A program made the position numbers and the translations under genes. The notes below the pieces were generated by a model, which saw only the letters and a list, made by a program, of their open reading frames with translations, did not search any database and was not told where the DNA came from. From Owenia fusiformis (lineage: Eukaryota; Annelida; Polychaeta; Sabellida; Oweniidae), in the NCBI GenBank assembly GCA_903813345.2, contig CAIIXF020000011.1:28700166-28764165 (forward strand): DNA of 64,000 bases, read 5' to 3'. Positions 11,160 through 22,669 of this stretch are shown in pieces. Position 1 is the first letter of the stretch. The number at the start of each line of letters is the position of its first letter.

Positions 11160-13331
11160 CAACACTAACCAAATGTTGAAAAATGTATCCCCATTCTGCA
11201 GATACTAATTGCTAATAAAAAGTTATGAATTAAATCAGGAACCCAATAAAGAGAGAGACCAATTCAATGAAACATGCCATCTATTGTTTATGATTTCATA
11301 CAGTCAGTTCAGAGCAGATATACGAATAACTAGGTGTAAATCATTGCTCAAAAACTCATTCCAATTTTGATTACAAATCTACATTACTGCCTACAAAGTA
11401 TGACATCGTAAAATCTACCCTAATTTATTTGGTTTATCAAAGGGATCAGCATTCATTGAAAAGGTATATTGGTAATTAGAGTGCAATATATGGCTCCATA
11501 CTATCCTAACATAGCCTAGGTTACAAAATCATCGAGATTTAATGATGATTTTAATTACCCATTTACTGGAGGGCCGTCACTACCAAGGAATGTTAATGGC
11601 TCTGGAACAGGATCTTTGGGTAAAACAGTGGTTTGATGAGTTTTGGGCTCTGGATTCTCTTGATTGTGGTACCTGATTTAAATGTGATCATCACAATCAT
11701 TACATGATATAGACCCATTTTTCAAGGTTACAGTATGAGGGATAAAACTATTGTTTTTTCCATTGTAATATCATTTTCCAGTTAATGGATTTATATTTAA
11801 TCTATCAATTTTCAATTCTTCGTGAAAGTGTCTTGTAAAGGTGTTGTTAATTGCTTCACTGGATGAGGAATGTATATCCAAGCAATGGATACACAGGAAA
11901 TATGGCCAGTTGTTCATCTGGAAAAAATATCATAAAGATAAAAGCATAATGTAGGATAGCATAATATCAATCCATTTGTTACCGTTCTCAATCCAAATGC
12001 TACATAGAGGAATCGGATTAATACATACAGGGTGGTCCAAAAAATAGGACACTCGTATTTCAAAAATAAATATTGGTTTTCTTGATGTAAACATGTCATA
12101 TTATATACCAGTGGATAGAGAATTTACTTATCCTTAATTTGGTATATCTTAAGTTCAAATTTATTACAGTGTCTGTCACCCAGCGTCCATATTATAAATG
12201 ACGTCATTTTCGTTTCAAAACGGGTTTTCCAAAACGTGAAAAAACAAGTTTTTGTCAACTATAAACAGACATTCAATATGTCTACCATTTTGATCAATTA
12301 TAGCCCTCAAGTTTGGCCTAAACTTGCCAAAGCATCATTGATATGCTGTTGAGACAACAAATTCCACATCTATTGGCTGGTATTTGCAAATTTTGACACA
12401 CCTTGCCTAGCTACTGTATGTGTGAAAACTAGACTCAGCGCACAGGGTAAACTATTTAGTTAGAGATAAACATAATCCACGATATAATCAAAGCAAAATT
12501 GGAAAGAAGTTATTTTAGAGATTTTACGTATACGATGCAAAACAAATCTTTTTAACACCATTACAAAGATTGAACAAAGGACAGACTATTTCAATAATAA
12601 AAGGTCATATCTTATGTGCCATTTAAATGTTTGATAAGTTTGCAACTTAAGTGACATCTTTGTGACATCATTCAGGTGGCAAAACTATTTTGTAAACAAT
12701 TTTATGAATTTTTTCTTTGTCAATCTTTTCTAAATATGCCAAACTTCAAAAACAAACCAACGTTGGTTCTCTAGCCCAGTTGAAAAGAAGAATATGATTT
12801 AACTATTAATTTACCATTGGCTTCTATGAGAATTAAAATTTTGAAATGCATTTTCTCTGAACTATTTTCATGCATGGATGAGTTAGTTTCTCGCTAATTT
12901 ATCAACCAATTCTCTTTTTCATTTCGACAAAATACACTTGAGGATGAATGCTCATTTGCGTGAGGTCTCATTATATTTAAAGATTCGCGTGACCTAATTT
13001 AGTTTAAAATAAATCGTTAGGATTTTTTGAACAAAAAGTCCTTCAAAAACTACTTTTTGAAATTCAAAAAATGTTTCACATCTCTATCACATTTTGATAT
13101 CATTGGGTTAGACTACAATCTAAGCCAAAGTGGTTTAAACTAAAAACTTATTCACTGATAATTTCCGTCAGGTAACCCTAACGACGACCATCTCCAAGCA
13201 ACCGTTGCTCTGCAATCACCTTTTAATATATAAACGATAGAGACAAATCCCCCTTAGATTTGACTGGTGAATAACTTCCTTAATACATTGGGTTCAGGCT
13301 CACCTTGAATGTTGTCGTTATCCCTTTATTC
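11160..13331. other. Intergenic; one transposon-like terminus
   Basis: No gene was recognised. A sequence ACAGGGTGGTCCAAAAAAT at 12028 resembles the terminus of mariner/IS630-type elements, but no matching opposite end was found nearby and no transposase motif could be read. The remainder is AT-rich without visible structure. Confidence 0.35.
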
Positions 13332-14094
13332 ACCCCATGCAGACAGATCGCCTAAAATTACATCCGTATGATGCGAGACTCGACATTCACCAGGAAACTA
13401 GAAACATTTTGGCACCCATGAATCAAATTAATTTCTACTGCTTAATAAATGATGAATTACAGTCATATTGAGTTCTATAAGTATGAGAATAGAATTACGT
13501 CTTGATATTTCAATGTAACTCGTTTGAATAGTGATTGCAGTGATTGAAATTACGATGTAAAGGTAAAACCGCAATGAAATATTTGTAAATTTCTTTGAAA
13601 ACTAAGAAATATACATCGCATATCGAATTTTTCAAAACAGAAAAAACATGTATAAATAGCCTAGCCTGCAGATCTGATTTTCCCTGGTAGCATTAACATT
13701 GGTCTCGTGTATGTCATACAATTAATATTTGAAACACAACTGTTATTCGAACTTATGATCGGACATAAGTATGATGTGTGCATCTAGATTATAAAGTAAT
13801 ATCATACTAATGATGTTCAGTTTTTCAAAGAGATCTACAAATATTTCTTGCGGTTTTATCTTTACATCGTAATTTCAATCACAGCTATCGATCAGTTGTC
13901 AAACGAGTTACCTTGAAATATCAAGACCTAATGCTATTCTCATACTTATAGAACTTAATTTGACTGTCATTCACCATTTATTAAGCAGTAAAAATTAATT
14001 TGCTCCATGGGTGACAAATTATTTCAAGTTTCCTGGTGAATGTCGAGTCTCGCATCATACGAATGTAATTTTAGGCAATCCGTCTGCATGGGGT
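13332..14094. mobile_element. Inverted-repeat element with arms of about 260 bp
   Basis: The left arm, about 13332-13600, starts ACCCCATGCAGAC. The right arm, about 13845-14094, ends GTCTGCATGGGGT. The arms stay alignable through GATGCGAGACTCGACATTCA, ATTAATTT, TATAAGTATGAGAATAG and ATTACGATGTAAAG. A spacer of about 240 bp separates them and no coding frame is present. TTATT occurs next to both ends and could be a target duplication, but this is not certain. Confidence 0.75.
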
Positions 14095-15767
14095 ATTATT
14101 GTTGAACCCTGTAAAGAGGTTTAATGGATTAATATGAACTTTAGTGTCAGTTTTGCGTGCTGGTAGTACAGTTGTACTGGTTTAAGGCGGTGGAAAGGTC
14201 AGGGCGTTCTGGCCGAGTGCGTGAAAAAAGAATTTATGATCTGTTTAACCTTTAATTATACTAAATTTGAATTTTATTAACTGGTTTTAACACTGGTCTA
14301 TCCAGGCGAATACTAACGTGGACGTTCATGTAGACAAATGTACAAGGGATGAAATACACCTTTTTCGGAAGACATATACGCGATTGGACATTACGATAGG
14401 TAAGACTGCATGGTTTTTGGTTATGTAAAACTAGATATGTATAAAGTCGAAAAATTAAACAAAACTATAACTTGATATTAATGCATAGCAGGGCTTAGAC
14501 TACCATGTGCAGCTTATTCATAAATGCACGACGTCCCGAAATATCTTCAGAAGCAAGGAACTTTGTCAGTTTGTTGCATATCAATTTTGTCGGATGACTA
14601 GACTGGGAAAAAGAAGAGGGGGTGGTTGATGCCAAAGTCATAAAATCAAATCATTGTGTTTAACAATTTCGACAACATAAATGTAATGCAAGAGATATAA
14701 TGTCAGACACTCGATTTATAGAAGAATCCCAGAGTAAAATGTTGACTAGAAAGTTATCCGACGCACTTGTGGAACTGGAGATGATCCAATAAAATGAACT
14801 CAGATCATAGAAAGCAGTTCTAAAAGTCGGCCACTGCATCGGAGTTCTACATTTAGAGCGACAATCAAAATACCTTTTCAAAATCTACAACCTTTTATCA
14901 TTTAAATATCCAAATTGTACAAATTCGATACTTATTGAAGTGTTAAAGTGAAAGGCCATAAATATATTAAACCAGTTACTCTCAATATATGTTTACTCTT
15001 TTCAATTGAAATGTTAAGGCAATATTTAATTTATAAGAATAAAGAGAAGTTTTCGAAGGACATCACAAAATTCAAAATAAACAGTTGAAGTAACCCTTTT
15101 CAAAAAATCACGCTAATTTAGCGTCTTGTTTTCTTATCCCTTGTATAACCAAAATACAATTAAAAGGGGCTTTCATAAATTTTAAAGTGTTTGTATAATT
15201 CTTTAAACAAATATGGAGAAACAATAAATATGTTGAGGGGAGGTAAACATGCAATTACATCTAACTTTCCCATTTGATAAAATGTCGTGAAAATGTCAGA
15301 TACAAGTAATTTGGAATGCAGTGATCATGTTAATGCCGCTGGTTAGTTCAACGCAACAATACGCCAAACTGTTGAATAACTGGGGAGACACCAGCTGTGC
15401 AATTTAAAAAATTAACCTAATTATAGCTAGGTGATGTACTGTTAATAGTGCTATTTCAAGTAAAATGTATTTAAATGTTAAAATCAGTTTCTAATTCTTT
15501 TAACTTATAATGTATTGATTTCTATAAAGGTAATAATAAGAGCTACTTATCGTTTAATATTGTTAGTAATTACATTCACATGCATGTGGAGTTAATCAGT
15601 AAATTAACAACCGAAACTAGGTGCTATTGTGTATGTGTTGTATGTTTGTGTTGTGTGGTATACTATGTGTAGTTAAGTTAAGGCAGTTTCGTATGTTTAG
15701 AAATGTCAATGGATGGCTCCCTAATCGAAGTCCTGTGCTATTTTCAGGTACACATAAGGAAGTCTAA

Positions 15768-15904
15768 TGCCTGGGTCACATTTGGTCCGATTCATCGCCC
15801 GGCGCCCGGGCCGATTGACTATTTTGTTCAAAATTGTATTCAGGAACAAAATACTCAATCGGCCAGGCGCCGGCCTATGAATCGGAGCAAATGTGACCCA
15901 GGCA
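15768..15904. mobile_element. 137-bp palindromic MITE with TAA target duplication
   Basis: TGCCTGGGTCACATTTG at the left and CAAATGTGACCCAGGCA at the right are inverted copies, flanked on both sides by TAA (15765-15767 and 15905-15907). The inverted match continues through GATTCAT and the GC-rich CGGCGCC core, so most of the element forms one hairpin. A 3-bp TAA/TTA duplication is typical of PIF/Harbinger-type MITEs. Confidence 0.75.
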
Positions 15905-16266
15905 TAATGGTCCACATATCTTATCTTTCACGGGATCTTTCAGTCTTGCACAAAGAGTTATAAATGTATCCAGGTTACCTACATTTTTAGTTGAGGGTCA
16001 ATCATTTTAGACAAGGTATGGGAATTCAGAAAATTCAGTGACCTACTTTTTAAAATGACAAAATGGTACCTAATTGAGAATGTTATTAATGCTCAACGTA
16101 TAATCTATGTTTATTTGTTCACTGTTTGTGCAAAACCGAAAGTTGTAGATGATAAATGAAATGAATTATGACGTGTACCTGAAATTAGGAACAGACTTAA
16201 AGTTTGCAACATACACAAAATAGTAAACAACTCGGTGCGATAAGCGACACTTTAAATACACTGCTA

Positions 16267-16511
16267 CTCACCTAGTTACGCTGACGACACGTCAGCGTGA
16301 CAAGATGGAAGAACTTCATTTTCGGTAAGATATTTTTATTTCTCGATTCTACACCACTTATAAGCTAAGTTGTGGACAATACTTTGGCTCAAAGTTAAGG
16401 AAGATAGTCTAGTTTGAGAATATGCAGGCGGTTCTATGTTTGGTATATTAACGAAGCCCGGAAGTTCTTCCATCTTGTTACGCTGACGTATCATCAGCGT
16501 AACTAGGTGAG
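16267..16511. mobile_element. 245-bp MITE with about 50-bp inverted termini and TA duplication
   Basis: CTCACCTAGTTACGCTGACG at the left end is repeated inverted at the right end, and the match continues through CAAGATGGAAGAACTTC. TA dinucleotides flank both ends (16265-16266 and 16512-16513), as expected for Tc1/mariner-type MITEs. Within each terminus lies a second palindrome, ACGCTGACG paired with CGTCAGCGT. It sits about 340 bp upstream of the membrane-protein exon. Confidence 0.8.
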
Positions 16512-16855
16512 TACCAGTGAAATAGGTCATATATTTTATTTCGGGGCATTAGAACTCCAGAAGTAGAGAATATTTCAAAATAGCTATAATTTATGAGAGA
16601 AACACATTTGAAGCTGTGCATTATAAAATAGAATCATGTAGCAAGAACCCAACACCATATTGCCCAACATTATCATATTGAATTTGATATCCAGCTGTAT
16701 CGATCAATGAGCAATCTATTGAATTATCACAATAGCAAAATAGCTACAAAAAGAAAGCATTGAATAGGTTAATATTTTTTATTAACTATATTGTAAATTG
16801 CTCGTGCTTTTCAGGATTTTGAACAGCATTCGTATTACAAACCTACAGTTTTAAG

Positions 16856-19645
16856 ATGCCAGTGATGCAGTGGAACGTTCTGTGTGCCACAATGTTGTGC
16901 TTACTTCGAGGTGGAGAAGCCCAAGCTACTCCGATCAAACCAGTGGCCAATTCAACAGAGGCGCCCTACGTAATTGCGACAGCGAATGATTCTGTCACGA
17001 CAAGCGTTCATAATATGCCGAAGTGCAAATTGATTCCAACAAGTGACTATATTTTAAACGTACTTGCAGATTCTGAATCGGCAAAACTGTTGGAGTATGA
17101 ATTAGTATTTGAGAACTATACTGTGAATCCACTTTTGGAGCAATCTATTAGAGAGAACTACAAAGCCAATATTTGGCAAAAGGCGGCTACTAAACACGGA
17201 CGAACTCTGGTCACAATGAACTTCAATTACGACGTCCTGTCCTTATCCGTGCTCTCATTGGGCGTGGAGAAACATACGGTAGTGCTAAAGGATGAGCCAG
17301 TTGGTTGTTTTGGAGAGTTAACAGAAATGGACAGAATGGATAATGTGCTGTGGCTTCTGAGTCGAGATTTTAACTCCGAGAGTGCATCACCAACTATAGC
17401 TCGAGATGACTACATATGTCACCAAGTTTTTCATACAAGTAGCTCAACTGCCAGATTCGTTGACAAATGCTGTCGTGTGGATTTACACCAAAGTATGGCA
17501 TGTAGTATTGAACGCAAGAGTTTAACTCTCAGTGTCCTGTTGTACTGTGTGATAGCTCTCAAGATTGCTGTGTTTCTCCTTGTCCCATATCTCATCCCTT
17601 GTGCTGTATACATGTTTTCAAAAGGCGCCGATACATTTCGGGTCATCCTCAAAAGCTCACTTCGGAAGACAATGCTTGTAGCATCAGACCCCGGAAATGT
17701 AAAGTTTGATCATCATTGGCCTGCTGAAGCTTTGGACAATTTTGATAAATTCCAAGAAACAGTTAAGACTCTTCAAAAAGGAAAACCAGTTAAAGTAAAA
17801 TTAAGTGAGTATTTCCTATCCGTAGAAACAGACCATGTTGTTACTGAAAATCGTATTCCTGTAGGTTTATTTGCTTGTGTAAAATATAGGGTTCTGCAGT
17901 GTGGGATGCGAAAACTGTGGGCATGTGCTAAATGTTGCAACGCTAGCATATGTGGAGTACTGAACGAAACATTTCCTATCAAATGGAAACACATTGGATA
18001 CGCAACATCAGGTTTGATTCTCGTGACGTTGGTATTTCCGTTTCCATATTGGTTAAGGTTGATTTTCTTCAATGTGTTTGAAAGAGAGGAATTGTCAAGT
18101 AGGTCAGAATTCGCTAATAGGTTTGGGTTTAACAAAGCCTATGAGCTTCATCTTGTACAGTATTTCTTTCCAGAGAATGCAATCTTCATAGTTTGTTACG
18201 TAATGTATGGAATTCTTATCCTATTGCAACTTTTCTTCAAGATTGAACCAAGTGGAAGATACAGAAACATAATCAAAAGTTCATTTGTGGACATGCATAA
18301 CGTTCCCATTGTTACCATAATTGGGAAAATGGTAGAGTTTCTCTTGTTGCCGTGTAGGTTTCTCGGTTGTTTGGGGTTCATCGTTAGTTTTATATTCTGG
18401 CCAATTGCTGTTCCTATATGTTTAGTGCTGTTCATCTTAAGCTGTGCCCCACTTTTGTATCTAACATATAGGTTCTTTATGCACATCTATACAAGTGTAT
18501 CCAGTTCCTATTCTAAGCTTCCCAAGAACACCTCAGTGTATTCAGACACAACAGAGACGGACATGCTTTCTGATACGGAACCGTCCACTAAGACTATGGG
18601 CTGCATGGATAAAGCTCTCTGTATTATCCTACCAATCATGTACCTGTTTGGGATTTGGTGCACAGTGTTCCTGGTATCGGAATGTCTTGGTTTCGGGCTA
18701 GAGGTGCTTATTTTCACCCTCATTGGCCTTATTGTAAACGCTGGCTCTGTTCTGAAATATCTCTCAATTCTGTTGCTATTGATCATATATTCATACGACT
18801 GCTTTCACAACGTGTATCTTAAGTACTTATCCCTTAACAAGGCAATCTTTAAGGATGTATCTGGACGAGTCAAAGATGATGTCATTGCTGTAAGCCAACT
18901 TCCAAGTCGTTTACAGGAAAATCGTGGTTTCAAGGCAGAGGCCTTGACTGAACAAGATAAGCACGAGAGGCCCGACAGACTATCAAGGAGACGTCCAATT
19001 CATTGGAATGTCAATGATTTGGTCCTTTTTGTCAATAAATTTGATTTACATTTTGTGCCTGTGAAATTGTTCTACGCAATTACAATGATAGAGGTCGCCG
19101 GTGCCCCCGGTCCAGTCTATAAGAGCATGGTACATGCTTGGAGACGTTTCGGCCAGATTGTTATCTTCCTTTGTTTCCTTGTGATGACAGTTAGCATATT
19201 TGGCAGTATCTACAACATCGGTTCTACGAGCCAAATGCTCGCCACACTTGCTGGTGGTATCTTTCCCTTCATCCTTCGCAACTTCATGTCCTCAAAGGCT
19301 GACCCTATTGAATTAAACTCTTGTACATTTAAGTGCAAAGTTGATGAGGTGATTGAAAATTTTAAAGAAGATTGGCCAATAGCTGATCTACCGTTCGAGG
19401 TTGATGAAGATCAAAGTGGAGTTGAATCATGTGAGAAGGTTGATCTCTTCATTCAGCTTCCTAAGTCGGGTATACGCAGTAATAAACACGTTTTGATTAA
19501 CATGGGATGGAGAGGCAAGAGATACTCGCTTGAGAATACTGAAGACGTCGATGTAAAGGAGAACATACGGGCAGAGATGGCAAATGAAGGGGATTATGAA
19601 ATCAAAGTTAAAGAAGATGAGATTATTGGTGATGAAAAAGTATAG
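16856..19645 (+). CDS. Multi-pass membrane protein of unknown family, 929 residues
   Basis: One uninterrupted exon from ATG to TAG. An acceptor-like TGCTTTTCAG at 16806-16815 suggests a spliced 5' UTR. Residues 1-22 look like a signal peptide. Residues 23-222 form an ectodomain with N-glycosylation sites (NST, NDS, NYT) and a CHQ...CCR...C cluster near 189-216. Hydrophobic segments lie near 223-255, 380-406, 438-461, 495-541 (two), 587-650 (about three), 766-787 and 793-810. Cytosolic loops include the Cys-rich CAKCCNASIC (357-366), a Ser/Thr-rich stretch (546-580) and a basic RLSRRRPIHWN (708-718). The C-terminal 120 residues are acidic and charged. The motif SQMLATLAGGIFPFILRNFM near 792-811 looks conserved to me from uncharacterised single-exon proteins of molluscs, annelids and brachiopods, but no function is known to me. 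A polyadenylation-like AATAAA occurs at about 20257. Confidence 0.85.
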   Translation: MPVMQWNVLCATMLCLLRGGEAQATPIKPVANSTEAPYVIATANDSVTTSVHNMPKCKLIPTSDYILNVLADSESAKLLEYELVFENYTVNPLLEQSIRENYKANIWQKAATKHGRTLVTMNFNYDVLSLSVLSLGVEKHTVVLKDEPVGCFGELTEMDRMDNVLWLLSRDFNSESASPTIARDDYICHQVFHTSSSTARFVDKCCRVDLHQSMACSIERKSLTLSVLLYCVIALKIAVFLLVPYLIPCAVYMFSKGADTFRVILKSSLRKTMLVASDPGNVKFDHHWPAEALDNFDKFQETVKTLQKGKPVKVKLSEYFLSVETDHVVTENRIPVGLFACVKYRVLQCGMRKLWACAKCCNASICGVLNETFPIKWKHIGYATSGLILVTLVFPFPYWLRLIFFNVFEREELSSRSEFANRFGFNKAYELHLVQYFFPENAIFIVCYVMYGILILLQLFFKIEPSGRYRNIIKSSFVDMHNVPIVTIIGKMVEFLLLPCRFLGCLGFIVSFIFWPIAVPICLVLFILSCAPLLYLTYRFFMHIYTSVSSSYSKLPKNTSVYSDTTETDMLSDTEPSTKTMGCMDKALCIILPIMYLFGIWCTVFLVSECLGFGLEVLIFTLIGLIVNAGSVLKYLSILLLLIIYSYDCFHNVYLKYLSLNKAIFKDVSGRVKDDVIAVSQLPSRLQENRGFKAEALTEQDKHERPDRLSRRRPIHWNVNDLVLFVNKFDLHFVPVKLFYAITMIEVAGAPGPVYKSMVHAWRRFGQIVIFLCFLVMTVSIFGSIYNIGSTSQMLATLAGGIFPFILRNFMSSKADPIELNSCTFKCKVDEVIENFKEDWPIADLPFEVDEDQSGVESCEKVDLFIQLPKSGIRSNKHVLINMGWRGKRYSLENTEDVDVKENIRAEMANEGDYEIKVKEDEIIGDEKV

Positions 19646-20542
19646 GCGTGTGTAATTATGGTGTTATTGTGACGATTGTAATTCAAGGTTCAAAGTAAGA
19701 CGGACGCATTAAACATATGCATGTCTACTTGGAAAATCATATACACCCAACTCTAAAAGTGTGGTTATCCAATTGCTCATTGAATAGTGTGGGAAAGGTT
19801 ATTCATCTTTCATCTTTAATATCTTAATTACAATTACAAGAAATCTATCAATCATGAATAGGCAAATTATTATTGATAGAATTGTAAAGTTGTGTCTTCC
19901 AAACATTCATATAGAGATGGGTGCACCACCAATTTAAGACAAAGGATCAGAGACGACAGCATTCATATTTTTAGACAATCATGCGGATGAACTATTGAAA
20001 ACTTGTACAATTAATGATCTACAGTATGTCGAAATTCTAACAGGAGGACTTAATCTCGAATTCCACGATTCATGCAAAGGATATCAGTATTAATATATTA
20101 TTGATATGGGCATAGTATGGTTGTTCAGTCATGTATGCATAAACTGGTCAATCAATTTCAAGTAATGTTTGCAATTCATTATGTTCAATAAGATCTCAAA
20201 TTGACTGGTTGTAGAAAAAATAATCATAAAATACGGCGTTGTAGCCTATATGAAAGAATAAATATGGCATTGCAGCCAAAAATATACACCGGCTAAAATA
20301 TGTGTTGAATCTACTTCCAGCCTGTTTTACGTCTTAACCTAAATAAGCTAGGTCAACAGTACTGTCACAATGCCTAGACTAAAAAGCAAAGACAATACCA
20401 AGACTACCTGTACGAGCACCGATTTCAGTTCATATTGCAAAAAGTTGCGTTGTCATATTTAAGTTGGTCGTGCCTTTGCGTTTAGTCTTAGATACGAAAA
20501 GTGAAAATAATGAGCAAAAATTAGGCCATGATAAAATATGAC

Positions 20543-20700
20543 AGCGTTGTTACAGATATACATATGTGACTGCTGACTGCTCTGCCATCTTTTTATGACA
20601 TTCTAACACCACTGTATACTGGTTCTCACCTGGTTATAAAGACGTTGCGTCTCTATACTGCATAGCAGTCAACATGTATATCTAGACCTGTAGCAACGCT
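20543..20700. mobile_element. Small inverted-repeat element
   Basis: AGCGTTGTTACAG and ATATACAT followed by GACTGC on the left are matched inverted by GCAGTC, ATGTATAT and CTGTAGCAACGCT on the right, with a 4-base gap. The interior is non-coding. Confidence 0.45.
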
Positions 20701-22439
20701 GAGCTCGAGTTGCTCGAAATGAACATTCTGATCAGTGAACGAACCACTATTTTAATATGAGTAGGAAGTATTTTTATTCTGATATATCTATGCTTAATGA
20801 TCAATGAGATCACATGTTATGTTACACCCCCTCCAAAAGTTTGATAAACCCATCTCCCCAGTAGAATCATGTGTTGAGGCCCGTTTCATTTAGGGAATTA
20901 AAAATCATATCCGATTTACATGTACTGAGGAATTGATATTCAACCCTAACGCTCTAAACAATGGAAAAATAGGGTTACCAAACGTTTGGAATATGTGTGC
21001 GAAACTGGTGTCCGTTATAAATCAGGGTGTGGTATAGGGATCTCTTCGATAATGATATAAATCGTAATATATAAACCCTCACCCTAATGTGCCCATTATC
21101 GTTATAAGCTCACATTCCTCATTGGATGTCGATTTAGGGCACATTTGTTGATATTGGGAAAAAGAGCAGTTCAACAATTCACAGTTCATTAAACTAGGTA
21201 CAAAAATATTCTGAAAACAGTATTTCTTGCAACCCAAAGCTCAAACCAATATCGATGTATCTATTCATTACTGCGTCAGTCGATCGTATTTTCTTTGGGG
21301 TGTAAATTCAGACCGTTATCCAGTGTCAGAATGGCGTCATCAATTACATATATTATTTCCAATACTTTTTGTTATTCACGATTATAAAACTAACAGCATA
21401 CATATAAATCGAGTAAATGTCAATAAAATGATTTTGAAAAATGTGAAACAATTGAATGTGAATCACGAAAATATAAATGTGAATCAAGCAATTAATGCAA
21501 GAAATGTGAAACAAGTTAATGTGAATCAAGAAATGTAATCGTAATTTATCGACCTTTGTCGTATGCGATTTGTGTAAGATAAAAATAAAATTTTTATAGG
21601 CTACTTTTATAAATAAACGTACGATATATAGCTCATGTGTAGAACTTTTAGGATGTGGATATTGGAACTATTACTGATTTATTTAAAACGTTTTAAAACG
21701 TTCTCGTTAGCAAGGCTCTGATAATCTTAAACAAATGTAGGATTAATCGAAATTTAAGATCTTTGGAGAATCGGGCGCCAGATAAAGATTGAAATTTAAA
21801 AATTATTTTGTTCGTGTCACCACATACTGCATGTTTGTTTGTTTCAGTTTCTAGGAAAGAATTGGTTGATCACTTTTCCTTATGAAAATATTCAAAATAT
21901 CCATCTTTATTCCATAATAACATGTTTTCCCGGGGTATGGTATTGTCCTTGGCCAACATCACATTTTCCCTCGGAATAGAATTCATTTCGATCCCTCCCA
22001 TTAAATAAACTCTATTCATTCCATAGTCGCTGTACTTGCGATTTTTATAAGATATCATGTCGAGGTAAAGAGTCGTTACTTTTCAAATGTCGGTGATTTG
22101 GCTTTCTGTAATAATCACTTTTTGTCATTCCCTACCCTTGCTGGGCCGCAACGTAGACCCATCTAGTGTTGATAAAACCCAAGCATATACTAATACACTA
22201 GAAACACTTTCAACTTTAGCTAAACATCATTAAAATTCTCAGCGGAATGATTTAAGGGAACTACCTTAAACAGCAGATATTTTCAACAATCTCAAAAATC
22301 CAAAAAGGAATAAGAGGACCGATATGAAGATATAGTAACAGCAATCTAAACAAGACAGTGCCAATAATTGTGAATATTTCACTAAGCTCGATCATTTCTC
22401 GTCATTATCAATATTATTTCACACCGATTTCAAACCGAT

Positions 22440-22597
22440 CCAGGTATGAAAAAGAGATTATGGTCCCCTTTCTTAACGGCCCTTACTGCCTTACTGGCCC
22501 TTATTGCGAATAAGATAATAAGGGAAAGAGGTCACCATATAAATCAATGAAGAGTAGGACCATATTTTGATAGGACCCTCTACCTTTTTACACCCGC
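22440..22597. mobile_element. MITE shared with the 3' flank of paralog C (copy 1)
   Basis: The segment contains TTTCTTAACGGCCCTTACTG, CACCATATAAATCAATG and AGAGTAGGACCATA, matching 43926-44097 closely. Its ends are decayed forms of the CCGGTGTAAAAG termini seen in that copy. It lies about 75 bp downstream of the stop codon of paralog B. Confidence 0.6.
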
Positions 22598-22669
22598 CTA
22601 CCGACATCAGTTTAGACTACATACAAGAACCTTGTGTATGAATTAGGGTATCATTATCATTGAGGACCA

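Larger units (their letters stand above)
19646..22669. other. Intergenic, with two small inverted-repeat elements and short AT-rich repeats
   Basis: No gene was recognised. An inverted pair AGCGTTG...CAACGCT bounds about 20543-20700, with ATATACAT and GACTGC in both arms. A short degenerate direct repeat built on AATGTGAATCAAG and AAATGTGAAACAA occupies 21415-21535 and creates a 103-codon open frame that I do not consider a gene. A MITE at 22440-22597 is listed separately. Confidence 0.5.

Noticed and set aside
12028-12500. A complete mariner element starting with CAGGGTGGTCC
   Set aside because: Only one terminus-like sequence was found, with no inverted partner and no transposase motif in either strand downstream.
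17773-18786. Open frames of up to 120 codons opposite the membrane-protein exon
   Set aside because: They are antisense shadows of a long, well-supported coding exon.
21227-21538. A 103-codon open frame with KQVNVNQE repeats
   Set aside because: The last third comes from a short AT-rich tandem repeat, the first part has no motif, and no splice or polyadenylation context supports it.
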